A stretch of DNA of 64,000 bases from Nectonema munidae (lineage: Eukaryota; Nematomorpha; Nectonematoida; Nectonematidae), in assembly GCA_030549495.1 (NCBI GenBank), contig JAUIRK010000993.1, positions 658,501 through 722,500 of the forward strand. The letters run 5' to 3'. Both the position numbers and the translations under genes were made by a program. The notes beneath the pieces were generated by a model, which searched no databases, was not told the DNA's origin, and saw only the letters and a program-made list of their open reading frames with translations. Below, in pieces: positions 45,936-58,285 of this stretch (position 1 is the stretch's first letter; every line of letters starts with the position of its first letter).

Positions 45936-45939
45936 AATT

Positions 45940-46330
45940 GCCAAAACTGAGTCCACAAATGAGATAAGAATGCTCGATTTAGTATAAAAAATATAATTTA
46001 ATTCAAATGTGAATGAAGGTTTTTAGAGATAATTTTGATGTGTAGAGAACAATTTTAATTAAAATTTTTACACATTAGTTGCAAAAACTGAATTCAGAAA
46101 TGAAATCGGCATGGTCGATTTACTATGAAAAAACTGAGTCGAGAAATGAAATTCGCATCATAAATTTGTTATAAAAACATATATTTATTTTAAATTTGAA
46201 AAATACTTTTGGAGATGATTTTTAGACGTAGACCGCGCATTCGATCGTCACTTTTAGATATTTCCAAACACTAAATGCGGAAATGGAGTCCTGAAATGAA
46301 ACCACCATTGTAGATTTTGTAAAGTTAAAT
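45940..46330 (+). repeat. Degenerate tandem repeat
   Basis: The block AAACTGAGTC-ACAAATGAGA / AACTGAATTCAGAAATGAAA / AACTGAGTCGAGAAATGAAA / AATGGAGTCCTGAAATGAAA recurs at about 45946, 46088, 46123 and 46281, each followed by a GAT-TTTT/GTATAAAA-like stretch. Spacing is irregular. Confidence 0.55.
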
Positions 46331-46882
46331 ATTTTATTTAAAAGTTTATGTAGACAATTTTTTCATCTATCAAAATTTTTATTGAGATATGCTAAAAAAA
46401 AAGTAACAATTTTTTTTTAATAAAATTATATAGTAAGTGTTGTGCGTTTAAAACTATGTAACAATATAAATTTTCAAGAGTGTGTCTACTATGGACACTG
46501 ATTTATAAGTTAAATACTCATAAATCTTGTTCAAAAATAGTGACTTTTGATTTTGATTGACAGATTTTGACATGACATGGTCATTCAACTATTATGCAAA
46601 TGGTTTTAAGAGATACAGCTAGCAATTTTAAGAAATGTCACAAATCGTGAAGAGAGATATATATATATAATTCAGCAAATTTTATTAAATCAAAACTAAA
46701 GTTAATGAAATGAGTACAATTTGATGTACATTATATGGATTATTATAATTGCGTCATGTTTTTAATCTTGCATCGATGCTACTGAAAATTGTAAACGACA
46801 TTATTCTCACGAAAATCACAATAAATACGCTATTTCTTTGAAAAAGGAGTTGATGATGTGCTAATCGATTCTTCTCATTCAG

Positions 46883-46959
46883 AAAATCTATCAACAACAA
46901 ACTCACAAAACATTACAAAGATAAGAAGGATGAGGATGTTATAAATATTCGAGCCATGG
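46883..46959 (+). CDS. Candidate host exon, unidentified gene
   Basis: A strong acceptor (branch-like GCTAATC, then TTCTTCTCATTCAG ending 46882) opens a frame reading KSINNKLTKHYKDKKDEDVI then NIRAMG. The donor GTGGGT starts at 46960. It joins in frame to 47056. No domain was recognised. The product is rich in charged residues. Confidence 0.45.
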
Positions 46960-47055
46960 GTGGGTTGTGTTTTAGTTTTAAACGCGCACATTCTCCAAAG
47001 TTTTGATATTTAAACTACACATCAGAATTTGAATTGCTTATTCTGTTTATTATAG

Positions 47056-47162
47056 GCTGCCTTCAATTTAAAGAAACATCTGATGATTTCAAAGTATACA
47101 TGCCAAAAAGAGAGGATAGTTCAGAAGGAAAAATAAATTATGATTTGCTATCGATTGAATAA
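47056..47162 (+). CDS. Candidate terminal exon, unidentified gene
   Basis: The acceptor TTATTATAG ends at 47055, giving a 96-bp intron with GT-AG ends. The exon reads CLQFKETSDDFKVYMPKRED then SSEGKINYDLLSIE and stops at 47160-47162. The split Gly codon (G|GC) fits the previous exon exactly. The composition stands out from the A+T-rich surroundings. Upstream exons were not found. Confidence 0.45.
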
Positions 47163-47169
47163 TTTGAAG

Positions 47170-48230
47170 AAGAAGAAACAAATGGATCTTTAATGTAAAA
47201 GTTTGCGTATATGTGTGTGTTTTTGAGATGTATCGGATGTGGAATTTTTGTATCTTCGGATGTAAATCAATTCAAAAGGCGGATGAGGATATGGAATTTG
47301 ATCATAATTGCTATTCTAAGCAAACGCAAGTTTTTTACTTTTTAAAAATTTCGAGAGATGTCAATGTATATGTGTAGCATAAAGACGAAGTTATCATAAA
47401 AATTTTGGATACAGTAAAAATTTAAAAATCGGAAAAATAACTACGGTATATAAAAAAACAAAATATTTGAAAATTTGGGATGGGAATGTTATTGCTGATG
47501 TTGAAACTTAAATGATCCACGGATGTTAAGAGAATGTAAAAAATTTTGAGGATAGTCCACTTCTGCTTGGATTATTATTTACCTAAAAATTCTATTTTTA
47601 ACTTTAAAATTAAAAAATGTTTGATTTATAAAAAAAATTTCTTTACAAATGCAATAAGCCCTCCCCCCCCCCTCTCCTCACTTCTTATAATGAAGTATCT
47701 ATCTTTTAAATTTTTTGTCTTCCAGTTTATTTTAAATAGTTATTTTGTAAATAGAAACACATTAAAAATTCAATGTAATATACTTTTTGAGAGAGAGAGA
47801 GAAACTTTATTGAAAATACAAACAATTAAAAAATGAGAATGCTTGCAAAATAACATCGAGAAAAAAATATATATAGATATATATACATTTTTTTTTATTT
47901 ATTTTATAGGTAAATTAAATTAAGAGATACAAAAGAGTAATTTAACATAAAATAGAACAAACAAGATATAAATTTATTTTTATATATATTCTCCATGTTG
48001 AGACATATAAAATTATTAGAAAAAAAAATGAAAGTATAAACAAAATTGTGCAATACAAAAGGCCAGGAGCCGCTTTTATGTTGTTGCACTACGATCAGAA
48101 ACAATACAAAATTTTAACATACAAACAATACTTAAAAATATACTTTTAGTAGCTATGATGATTATTTTAAAATTAAGCCCCCCCTCCCCCTAACATAAAT
48201 TTCTGAATACTCGACAGATATCAGTTATAC
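47170..48230. other. Low-complexity and unassigned sequence
   Basis: A C-run lies at 47650-47662 and a (GA)n run at 47788-47802. Open frames here are low-complexity. Confidence 0.45.
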
Positions 48231-48345
48231 CTGTAGCTGGAGTAAAAATGGAGTTGTAAATTTTAATTATAATGACGACTCCAACTCAAAATCCAGTTTG
48301 TTAAAAAATGTTTAGCTCAACTTCAAATCTGCAGCCCTAGTCTTT
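48225..48345. repeat. GACTCC-rich dispersed repeat, copy 2
   Basis: AGCTGGAGTAAAAATGGAGT and GACGACTCCAACTC resemble 35700-35880 in reverse. The right end CTGCAGCCCTAG looks like a transposon tip. Confidence 0.5.
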
Positions 48346-48399
48346 AACAAGCTGGACGACACATTCGTTAAATCACGATTGAACAAGTCATTGCTGAGT

Positions 48400-48800
48400 G
48401 TGAGGCTTGGAGGGGAAAAAAACCTCTCCCCAACCCCCCCCTCTTTTTTTTATAAGAGAGGATTTTTGTGGGGAGAGACGCGTTGGGGGAGGGGTGGGTT
48501 GTTTTTTATATTTAATATAAAAGATAGGTGTTGGGAAAAAACTCCTCATTTTCATTAAAAAAAATATATATTTTGTTTGGTGGGGTTTTTATTTTTTTTT
48601 TTTTTTGTGTTGTTTTGGTCTAAAATTTTGGTTTTTTTGGGGGGGGGGTGAAACCCCCCCATCCCAAAAAAAAGAAAAAGTAGTTAAAAAAAAAAAATTA
48701 AAAAAAAAAAAAAAAAAATAAAAATTAAATTTTAAAAATTTAAAAATAAAAAATGGAAATTTTAAAAAAAAAAAAAAAATAAATAATAAAAAATATATAT
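48400..48800. repeat. Extreme low-complexity block
   Basis: The order is C/T runs, G/T runs, a G-run next to a C-run (48640-48660) and then about 120 bases of almost pure A. The self-complementary CCTCTCC / GGAGAGG pieces could fold. This may be real or an assembly or consensus artefact. Confidence 0.7.
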
Positions 48801-49740
48801 TTATATTATTCCTATTCTAAAATTTGTTTATTTTGTAATTTAGAGAAGTGGAATATGGTATAAAAAAAAAAATTAAGCAAAAGTAACAAAAAAGTGGTTA
48901 TTATAAAACTACAAACATTCTTATTCCATATTTCACTTGTAGAAAAACTAAATACACTGTGCAATCAGGAAAACGTTTACAATTTAAATGGGGTTATCAA
49001 ACTAAATTAATTAATTTAAGCCAAATGTTTCTTCAAGAAATGAATACGACAGTTTATTTGATTGGAATTAAACCGTCAAGTACAAGACAAAGTAAAATTG
49101 AATTTCTATTGATTTGGAATTTCCAGAATAATCTTATTTTTGTGGGAAAAAAATGGGTTAAAAAATTTGAAGATCTCACAGATATGTAAATTTATGAAAA
49201 AAGTTATCGAAATTTTTATAAAAATAAAGTCTTGATCAATGATAAAAATATTGGGGTTTTTTTTCCTAAAATAAAGATTTTGTAAAAAGTTTGCAAAAAT
49301 AGTTTGTGCAAAAATTTTTGGAGACCATAAAAGATAAAATGGAAAAATAAAGTAAATTATTATTAACGCCATCTAAAAATAGAAAAATTTGTAGACCCAA
49401 TATAATCACATCTTAGTTTTAATATATAATAGCAATGCTCACTAATCTTTTTGTTAACTTTTTTAGAAGTTAAACTTATTTTTTCTCAACATTATGCGCA
49501 TTCATAATCAAAATAAAATATTGAAAGTAAATATAAAAATAAAAATTTATCAATCCATTTGTATAGAAGATACAAAATATATGACCATAGTAGAAAGGAC
49601 AAGGTAAATTTTGTAAGCTTCAATATTTTTCCACCATTTCCAAAATTCCTTATGTGCACAATTTTTTTGAGTAGTTTTGTCTAAGTAATGCAATAACAAA
49701 ACACGCTATTTTAATATTTATATTGAGCAGGGATTATGTT
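48801..49740. other. Unassigned sequence
   Basis: The plus frame at 48959-49189 (YLIGIKPSSTRQSKIEFLLI) looks mildly coding, with no recognised domain. Confidence 0.35.
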
Positions 49741-49744
49741 TTTT

Positions 49745-49830
49745 TAGTTCCAAATTGCCTTTTTTCAATTAGAATTTGTCTTTTATAAATTCTAAATTGT
49801 CTTTTTCAAATTATAAAATGTCTTTCTAAA
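49745..49830. repeat. AATTGC/GTCTTT repeat, second locus
   Basis: AATTGCCTTTTTTCAATTAG and TAAATTGTCTTTTTCAAATT units match, in complement, the 22-bp units at 16640-16860. Confidence 0.55.
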
Positions 49831-50029
49831 ATAAACTATTTTAAAAACTTTACTTTTTTCATCAAAAATTCATTAGGATAAAAAATTGATTTATTAATAT
49901 TAACTTTGGAAAATAATGGGCTTTTTACTTCATTAGAATGACATTGGTGTAACAAAGAGTCATGGGACCTGGCAAGGTTAAATAGTAGAAAATTTTGCCA
50001 AAATACGCACAATCTGATAAAACTGAATT

Positions 50030-50545
50030 GTGTCTTAGAGAGAGAGAGAGTGAGTCTGGGTGTGTGTCTGTGTATGAGAGTCTGAGATAGCGTTCGAAAA
50101 CTGGTATTTTATCACCTGTAATTACCGGTGTGAACACTTAATGCTTCACCGTTACCGTTACCAAACATCCTTCACCGGTAATTAGAAAATTTGGAAAAAA
50201 ATTTGGAACTAATAAACTTTAAATCTTTTTTTAATTATATTATAAAATAAATTTTTGTATAAAAATAAAAAATTTTATTTTTTTAATTTCATTTCTATCA
50301 TTAATAAATAAAGTATTGGGTTCATCAGAATAGTTCTCGTTAATTTTCCAAAATGGAATGCGAAAGAACTTTTTCTTGTGCATGATGTTTTTATGAAAAA
50401 TTCGTTTACGAGCATCGCCAAAAAGTTTAGACGCTTTATGTTTTTTAAAACCCTTATTTTTTATAAGCAAGTGTAGAAATTAGACATTAGAGTTAGAGAG
50501 AGTGTGTACGTGTGTGTGCGTGTGTGTGTGTGTGTGTGTTTAGCC
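50030..50545. repeat. (GA)n and (GT)n microsatellites with unassigned sequence between
   Basis: (GA)n lies at 50037-50051 and (GT)n at 50505-50540. Between them ACCGGTGTGAACACTTAATG and CTTCACCGGTAATTAG show short inverted ACCGG motifs, perhaps a decayed transposon tip. Confidence 0.6.
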
Positions 50546-50549
50546 TTGA

Positions 50550-50980
50550 CAAAGCGTTTTTCATTTCTAAGGATGTAAAACAAACACTTTTTAAAAGAAT
50601 ACATAAATACTTCATATCTCCTTTTATGACGGCTATCTCTATGTACACACACATAGTACATGTAATATTTAATTGTAGGACTTATCCTAGAAAAATAGCG
50701 GCATCAAGGTAAGAAAAGGGGGAAAGATGTGTTTGGAAGTAATTTGCACTGCCGCATGGAAGAGATGGAGCACATACTATACAAGTTTCCCTCATTTTTT
50801 GTCTTCAAGTGAAGCATCACACTTAACGCCAGCTTCCTATCTCTTGAACATGGAGTTTGGAATGAGTTTTTATCCTTATAGCACAAGAATTTTGAAGTTT
50901 AATCGTCTACTTTCTTTTTCAATGAAATTGTAAATGTATATATTTAAAGCCGACAATTTTCATTTCTTCAGAAAATAGTC
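50550..50980. other. Unassigned sequence
   Basis: Overlapping short frames on both strands, none recognisable. Confidence 0.35.
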
Positions 50981-50987
50981 CTTAAAT

Positions 50988-51455
50988 CCGGGGCGGATCT
51001 AAAAGAAGATTTATCACAGAGCGATTTTATAGCATTTTTTTGTAAAATGATTTTTTCTGAATTTTCTATATGCAAATTATGAATGAATATTTAGAGCAGT
51101 GTTTCTCAACGTTGTCCATGAGGAACGCCAAAGAGTCCATGATATTTTTAGAGGAGTCCATGTAGGAATATTTGAAATTTGGAGTCCATTAAGTTTTGCA
51201 CAAAGCCCATATTAAAGGTAAAATTTAAATGTTTATTAGATTTAAAATTAAATTTTTTTGAGTAAACGTTCTGAAATTGAAAAAATTTTATATTATGGCA
51301 AAAGCACGGTTATATGGCGCTGTTTTCGCATCTTCATATCTTGTTGAATCAATTTTGATACTAAAAGTGATTAAAATATCAACTTTTAATTTAAAGTCGT
51401 CAGAAACACTAACAACTGTCCCCTTTTGCCGCCCCTTCTAGATCCGCCTCTGCCA
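50988..51455. mobile_element. Decayed hAT-like element, possibly nested
   Basis: Left CGGGGCGGATCTAAAAG and right CTTCTAGATCCGCCTCTG are inverted repeats. No clean 8-bp duplication remains. At 51094 CAGTGTTTCTCAACGTTGTC begins a second hAT-type terminus with repeated AGTCCAT motifs, suggesting an older insertion inside the first. Confidence 0.65.
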
Positions 51456-51529
51456 ATTTAAATTCTGTTATCGTCTACATTTTTTTAAAAGAAGCATTGG
51501 GCGTAATCTTTTTGCAATGGGATGCCATT

Positions 51530-51720
51530 TTTATTTCTATTTGTCTTAATTGTAAATTGTCTCTCTACCATTCTATTTAATCTTTCTAAAAGGCAATTGC
51601 AAAAAGACAAAACAAAATTGACAACAAATATAATTGAAAAAAGACAAAAGAAACTGTGAATAAATACAAGATACAATTTCAAAAAGATCATTTAGAATGA
51701 AAAAAGACAAAATATATGGT
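51530..51720. repeat. AATTGC/GACAAAA repeat, third locus
   Basis: GGCAATTGCAAAAAGACAAA and AATTGAAAAAAGACAAAAG units match 16640-16860. Confidence 0.6.
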
Positions 51721-51724
51721 AAAT

Positions 51725-53375
51725 ATATGTCCTCATCCTCCCCTCCTCTGGGCAAGGTTCCGACAGGCTGCCCAAATTGTACGTTTATGTAAGGTGTCAA
51801 GTGTACTTTGCATCAACGCCACTTGAACATTCAGAATGAAGCCTAGCATATTTGTATATTTTTGGATAAGATGTCACGAATTTGCTTTACGACCTTCTCT
51901 ATCTCTTTAGCGAGGAAAGCTTACCAAGCGTATTGAAGATGAAAGAGAAAGAAAGAAAGATGGTGGAAAGCTTGAGCCATAAATTAGTATGATATAAAAA
52001 GTTGGGATAAAAGGAGGAGGGTACTGGTGGAGATGAATTAGCGCTGTGCTAGCTGCTCGTGTTATCTATGAGGACATTTTGAGAGAGAATTTTCATTATA
52101 CACAATTTTTCATCCTGCGAAAATCTGTATCCCCTCTCCCTTACATTTTAATATAAGTGTAGCTAAAGCGAATTAATGAATAAATAAATATATTAATATA
52201 AAAGTAAAAATGTGCGTTGTGCCATCTCAATATGTATGCACTCCTCGCTCATGTGAAGTACAGCGCTTCCATTTCTCCGAACATTAATCACTCCCGCCTA
52301 AACTTATTAAATAATGTAGTGTTCGCGTAAGTAATACTACAAGATCAGCACGAAATATGTATTCATAACACGAATTACCTAGGCATTACAAGAAATGAGT
52401 ATAGGTATATCACGAATTTGCTAGTCATTACAACACGAATGCCGCCTGCTTTTAGAGTACTGCAAAGAGAGAAATTTTATACACATACACGCGTTATACC
52501 CTTCAAAGCATACGCGCGCTTATTTTTATAGTTAAATAAATATATCATTAAAATATTTTAGAGGCAAAAAATCATTTTTTTATAATTATTTATTCTAGAT
52601 GAAAAAAATAAACAATTTTTTTTAAAAGAGAACAAACAAATAACTTTTTTCTAACTAAAATAAGTGACTAGTTAAGCCTTTAAGTTAGCATTTCAATTAC
52701 CTGATCAGTGACTTTTTGGAGAAAAATTTAAACTGTTAATATTATTTCTGAATTTTAAAAGAATAATAGTGATTTTTTTTTAAAATTAGAAAAAAATCAG
52801 GGGTTCAAGTTAAATTAAAATTTTTGAAATATTGAATTTATTTAAATAGTAATATTTGCCTGCAAAATTCTTTCTTACGTTTTATTTTTTTACACTTTTT
52901 AATTTTGACTTTATGAAAAAAAGAATAATTTTTCAACTTTTTATTGGCTTTTTAAAAAATATTTTAAAATTTATTTAAAAAAATTAAAAGGGTATCAACA
53001 AAGTGATATAATGTTTGACGCCATTTTGAGAAGAGAGAAAAATCGCCTTTTTGATTTTAGTTCACCCTGGACTAATGATTGAAACACATATTGTGAAGTA
53101 TTACTATATATATTAATAAAATGTTTAAAGGAAGAAGTAAAGGCTATTTCTCTTATTTAAACATACAGAGATCAGCTTTACTTGGTGTACTTACAGAGGG
53201 ATTATGTTTACTTTAAAACTAATTACCAAAAATTCGTTCAGTATTTAACAAGCAGTGTCACTGAATATGACATATTTTATAAAGAATATTTCTGCCAGAT
53301 ATGCCCATTGAAAGATAGGTGAACAAATACAGCGCTTATTCCATTCCTTTTGTGAGACAATTTCAAAATACCAAT
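51725..53375. other. Unassigned A+T-rich sequence
   Basis: No gene or clear repeat was recognised. Confidence 0.4.
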
Positions 53376-53376
53376 T

Positions 53377-53810
53377 CAATTAACATAACCTAACATAACA
53401 TATTTTATTAAGCAAAAAGAAGGTTGTTCAAACCTATGAAAATTGAATCTAATAAAAATAATAACTTCAAATAATGAGATATTTGAGTTTTCATAAGACG
53501 AAATTTCACAAGTGTAAAAACTTTAGATGACTCCAATGGAAGTCTAATCTATTTTTAAATAAATATAAAGTTGGTGCATCCACAATATTTTGAGGTAGAT
53601 TGTTCCAATCTTTAATTGAAGATTTAGTGAAATATGTTTTTCTAAAAGTGCCATAATGACAGTCTAGTTGATATTTTAAGGAATTACATCGAGAAACACG
53701 TGATGCCATTGGAGGTAAAACTTTTCTTTGTATGTCAATATTTTTCTTCAGTATATTATAAATAGTCATCATTTTTTGTCTTTTAATTCTATAAAAATTC
53801 AATTAAATTT
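53377..53810 (-). pseudogene. 5'-truncated LINE 3' end with repeated tail
   Basis: The minus-strand open frame (53506-53802) reads SRVSRCNSLKYQLDCHYGTF, RKTYFTKSSIKDWNNLPQNI and VDAPTLYLFKNRLDFHW. This is the C-terminal tail of a CR1/Jockey-like LINE reverse transcriptase (F--R----WN-LP--VV-APS---FKNRLD--W). The reverse-transcriptase core is missing. The 3' side, about 120 bp later, has TTATGTTAGGTTATGTTAAT, which could be the short tandem tail many such LINEs end with. Confidence 0.85.
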
Positions 53811-54390
53811 CGTAACAAATAACAACTTTTAATTTTGTTTAGATAAATTTTATAATTCATATTTTATTCAATAAATTAAAATTTTTAAAATATATTATCA
53901 AAAATAAATCAGTTTTAATGCAATACACGTAGAGGTATATGTATTAAGATTCTTTCCATAGGTCTTAACAAAACCATGATAAGGAAAAAATTTGAACATT
54001 TTGGATTTTTATTATGATTATTTTGAATGTAAACTTTGATAAAAAAAACTTAAAATGCACATTCTGAGGCTGATAAGGGATCTTCTTTACTTGGTGAACT
54101 TTCAGAGCAATCATCTTTACTTGATTGATTTTTAGAGGCATTGTCTTTACCTGATCCTGTAAGGCAGAAAGATCGTAAGACGTGATTGATCGCTTAGAAG
54201 TTTAAAGAAATCCTTGAAATATGGTTATTTATGACAGCCTCCAATAATTTTGCACTACTCGTCAGAACAAATTAGAAAATTTAAAGTAAAAAAGGACGAA
54301 CTTAAAGTAAAAGTGGTATATACTTGCTCATGCACATAAATCTTATAGGTACGCAAAAGGAAAATTACCCATGTTTAGAACTTCGTCATA

Positions 54391-54528
54391 TTAACAAGTT
54401 AAAGATGACAATTGACTAATGTTGACTTTACAAAAATAAAATCGGCCGCATTTAGTAATGCTTTTCAAATAGAAACCCTGTATTTTACATTTGATAGCAT
54501 CTGATTATTCTGGTCGTAAACAGGTTGA
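54391..54528. mobile_element. Decayed TTAA MITE
   Basis: In the opposite orientation to 20755-20899 it shares TTTACAAAAATAAAATCG, CATCTGATTATTCTGGTCGT and the end AACAGGTTGA. The terminal TTAA survives on the left only. Confidence 0.75.
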
Positions 54529-54944
54529 CACATTAAGTACCAGACAAAGCAGACGCCTTTATCGATTTTCTATTGATTTCTATTAAAAAAAAAAGGATAG
54601 CCGGTTACACCATTTTTGAATCAAACTAGTAAGGAATATGCGATTTTTATTTTAAAATACTCTAAAAAAATAAAATTTACATTCATTTTGTTTTTGTGGT
54701 TGCTTGAAGAATTTCACAAAATAGCGGTTTTCCTTAAAATATAGCAATAAAAATACTCCAAAATCAACGTCATTTGAGTAGGCATGTTCAGTATTAAAAG
54801 TTAAATGAATTTTCAGAGATCTGAAGTACTTGTAAAAAATCAACTTGTGAGAAGAATGAATACTGGCTTCATAAAAGTCTGAGAAAGAAAACAAAGAAGC
54901 TATGGTATAATTGAAAAAATGTTATACTGCTTTCCAAGTAATAC

Positions 54945-55225
54945 ACCGCTGATTTGGACCGTTCAATTTTTTTCCTTAATTTGCTTTATAGTTGACAAGT
55001 GCCCTGCCAATTTTTAAATGGGCCTTAATCTGTAAACAAATTTTGGAAACCTATTGTCGCTGTTAGGATAAGTGTTGAATTTTCATTAGTTAGTATTAGA
55101 ATTAGTGTTAGGATTGAGGTAAGGTCTAGTACATACATACATTTACATATGCATTTCTTGACACAAACTCTCCTATTTATCTGTATTAATGCACGTCTGA
55201 CACGAAATAACATCTAGACATACAT
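54945..55225 (+). repeat. Dispersed repeat with an empty MITE site
   Basis: Homologous to 17110-17680 but without the 261-bp MITE. GGCC-TTAA-TCTGTAAA at 55021-55036 matches both flanks of the filled site joined at one TTAA. Confidence 0.85.
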
Positions 55226-55292
55226 ACAGATCCGTGCTTTGAGCCTACAAACGCCCAGGTTAGAGAGGGGGGATCCCTCAAACGGTACCTTA

Positions 55293-55434
55293 AGGCATAC
55301 ATACAAATACATAGATACATACATACGAAGACATTGATACATACATACGAATACATAGATACATACATACGAAGATATAGACATACATACGAATACATAG
55401 ATACATACATACGAATACATACATATTGAGATTA
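55293..55434. repeat. 22-bp ACATACATACGAATACATAG array
   Basis: About six units of ACATACATACGAATACATAG + AT, with small variants, follow head to tail. Because 22 is not a multiple of three, overlapping minus-strand frames all read tyrosine/cysteine-rich repeats; these are not genes. Confidence 0.92.
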
Positions 55435-55439
55435 GAGAC

Positions 55440-57790
55440 CCAAACACTGAAAAACTTAAATCTCAAAAATAGCGGTATAGCCAAAAAGTGACATTATTTT
55501 TATAAAAGAAAAATTAGCATCAGTCACGCTACAAAACAAAAGATGCACAAAGCCTGATGCGTTATTATGAGATTTCTAATATGAAGGGTGTGTAAAAGGA
55601 ATACCTTATTTGATAGTGGATTGTCTTCATTCATTGACTAATAAATTCTCAAATTTTTCATTACCTACGGGTGCATAAGGCTTCATATATACAACATTCA
55701 AAGAATTATCCATTTTTATAGGGTGAATGAGCAATGTAGGACGTTTTCATCTTTATTAACAGTGGTGAAGGATCACCACTCAGATTATTTCTGAGTATCA
55801 ACCGTTTTCAGCAAAAAATAAAGCTAAAAACAAATTTTATGCCCATTTTTTGTTCTCTACATTTATTTCTAGCAAAAATAAAGACAGGCTTGATAAGTAC
55901 GAGAAGGTATTTATCAGAGGACGGCAAAAGCTGCCTCCCCTCCCTTGTTAAAATTTATGTCCCTCCTGCTCCACAATGCTATGCTGGAAAATTTACTTTT
56001 TTGAATTACCAAAAAAAAAGTTTCCTCCAATTAGAACATTCTTAACACACAACTATATTAGTATATTCATACATTGAAGAAAGTATCTAGTGACATATAT
56101 CCAAAGTAGTATAGTTAAAAATATACTTCAGTTTCAAAATAATGATACAGGCTCGCTCCCTTCCTCTCACTGGCAAAGCCGTTAACCGAGTTTTATTTCC
56201 GATTTAAGTTATGATCGCATCCAATTTATAAAAAAACCTTTGGTTTTTCGCCAACACTGTTTCTCACAGTCAAGGTCTTCATTTTAAAATTTGCTTCGTT
56301 TTCAAGTCAATCTAGAAAAAAATGACGTAGATAGAGAGCATACGAGAACACAGGACCAGTGGTAGAGTGCACGTTTTAAAAAATTATGATGTCATGCATC
56401 AAAGACAATCAAGATATGATACTTTTCATTTCTAAGGCCAAATATATCTGCTGATGTCATATGATTTCGGATGAGATAGTTGAGCAGAAAAGGCTTCCCA
56501 AATTTTTGCTATCTACGCCCAATTGAAATATACATTCCTAATCGCAATTAGCCTAGAGAAAGGAAAAGATATGCTGTGGATTGTGGAGTTTAGCATGACA
56601 GAAACGCATAGCATCGTGAGGAAACACTTTCAATCCATAGTATAGATTATATAAGAATTCATCGCCTTTTTTGTCAGGGGAGGGAGGGCGGAGTACTCAA
56701 TCTCTGTGAACTGATTGGATAAAAATTTATTCCAATATGAGTAGATACTATGGGAAAGTGCGACAAATCCCCCTTGCACCCCTTTATAAACGGGCTGACT
56801 CAATAAATAGCTGTCTAACTAACTCAAGAACTAGAAGACTTCCTGATAATAATTAAAGAAGTAACTAATTAATTATCATTCAACACACTAATATTCAACG
56901 AACATTGAAAAGATTTATATTTAAAAAAATTTTTATATTTTCATATTTACCCATTGAGGACGTATAAGGAACGGGTGTCTCAAGAAAAGAAAATTATCCA
57001 CTTAAAATTAAAAAATACATAAAATTCCATTGAAAAAGAAGGCAGTGAAAATTTTGGTCTTCAAATTGTTCACCCATTTCACCCGAGAGAAAGCAGGAGA
57101 GATTAAGTAATTAGGCATAAAAATACCTTAAAATGAAGAAATCGTCTACATCAATTTGAACTGACGATGGAATGATTTGGGTAAAACAAAAATTCCAAGT
57201 TGTTACGCGCTTGAATAAGAACGTTAACATTTTTTACGCAGTTCGGACACAATTGCTCAACCCAATTTTTTATCATCCAAAACTTTCTGCTTGTATCATT
57301 CACGTTAGAAGACCAAAAGTACTTGATACGCTTTTCAATACACACACATGGTAAGCCTTTTCAATAAAACTTGTGTTATCATAGCAAATTGGTTACTATG
57401 ATTAAATTATCAAGTATATTATGAAAATAAACTTTTTATAAAAAGTGTGCATACATTCTCCAATAAAATGTATAGAGCAGGGCTACTAATTAAAATAATG
57501 ATGAGAATAAGGTGAGCTTTATACTAGAAGGCCCAGCTGTGTTATTTGTTTGCATTTTGAAATTTTATGTCTTTTTATTTTCGCGTTTTAATTAATTGAG
57601 AATTATATTCTAATAAGGTGTTACTTATAAAGCAAAATTATTTCAAAAATTTTCGAAATCTTACATTTTTCAAGCAAAAACTAAAAATAATGGGATGTAT
57701 TTGAGAGTTTTTAACTATTTAGAATGAAAAGATTAATTTTTATGCAAATTTTTCAGTATTATAAATTTAATATGTGAGGCACATCATAAG
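55440..57790. other. Unassigned sequence
   Basis: No recognisable gene. The minus frame at 57151-57345 (YFWSSNVNDTSRKFWMIKNW) looks somewhat coding but I cannot place it. Confidence 0.4.
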
Positions 57791-57792
57791 TT

Positions 57793-57860
57793 AGTGTTGT
57801 CCAAACTGCAGTCCACAAGCCATATGTGGCCCTCAATATTGTCAAAAGTTCCAATAGCAT
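57793..57860. repeat. hAT-type terminus fragment
   Basis: AGTGTTGTCCAAACTGCAGT and GCCATATGTGGCCCTCA resemble the common hAT end with GTGTTGTCCAAACTGCGGCC. No partner end was found. Confidence 0.45.
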
Positions 57861-57932
57861 AAAGCAAGGCACGATCATAGCCTACTGCCACTGATAAAGT
57901 CCATTTTACGCATTAATTATATTATTCAGAAT

Positions 57933-58215
57933 CAGTGACGGATCTAGAGGGGAGGGGGGAGGGGATGGGGGGATACATCCTCCTCCACTGGTGATACAAA
58001 TAGAAGAAAGGATTATATTATTTGATTTTTTTTAAATAAAACGTGTATTAAAATTTAATTTGAACTTTTAAATTTCAATCATACGTTTTTTAGTTCGTTT
58101 TTCGCATACTTCAACTTTAAAAAATAATTTTTAGCTTGTCATTTTGTATATATATTTTCTTCATACCCCCCCCCCCCCCCCTCCCACACACTGAAAATTC
58201 ATTCATTCGCCACTT
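57933..58215. mobile_element. 283-bp hAT MITE
   Basis: Left CAGTGACGGATCTAGAGG and right TTCGCCACTT form imperfect terminal repeats. The exact 8-bp duplication TTCAGAAT flanks them (57925-57932 and 58216-58223). A G-rich run at the left and a C-run (58167-58182) at the right are mutually complementary. Confidence 0.88.
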
Positions 58216-58285
58216 TTCAGAATGCACAGCACTTTATGTTATTGTTAAAGTTAACTTTGTTAACCTAAAACAAACTGATTAAAAG

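Noticed and set aside
48360-48410. Tc1/mariner coding fragment
   Set aside because: A short stretch reads plausibly, but no DDE motif or terminus supports it.
53377-53410. Interstitial telomere repeat
   Set aside because: Only about one TTAGG-like unit is present, and its position fits a LINE tail.
55186-55484. Three overlapping minus-strand frames rich in Tyr, Cys, Val and Met
   Set aside because: They are translations of the 22-bp ACATAC array in all frames, not proteins.
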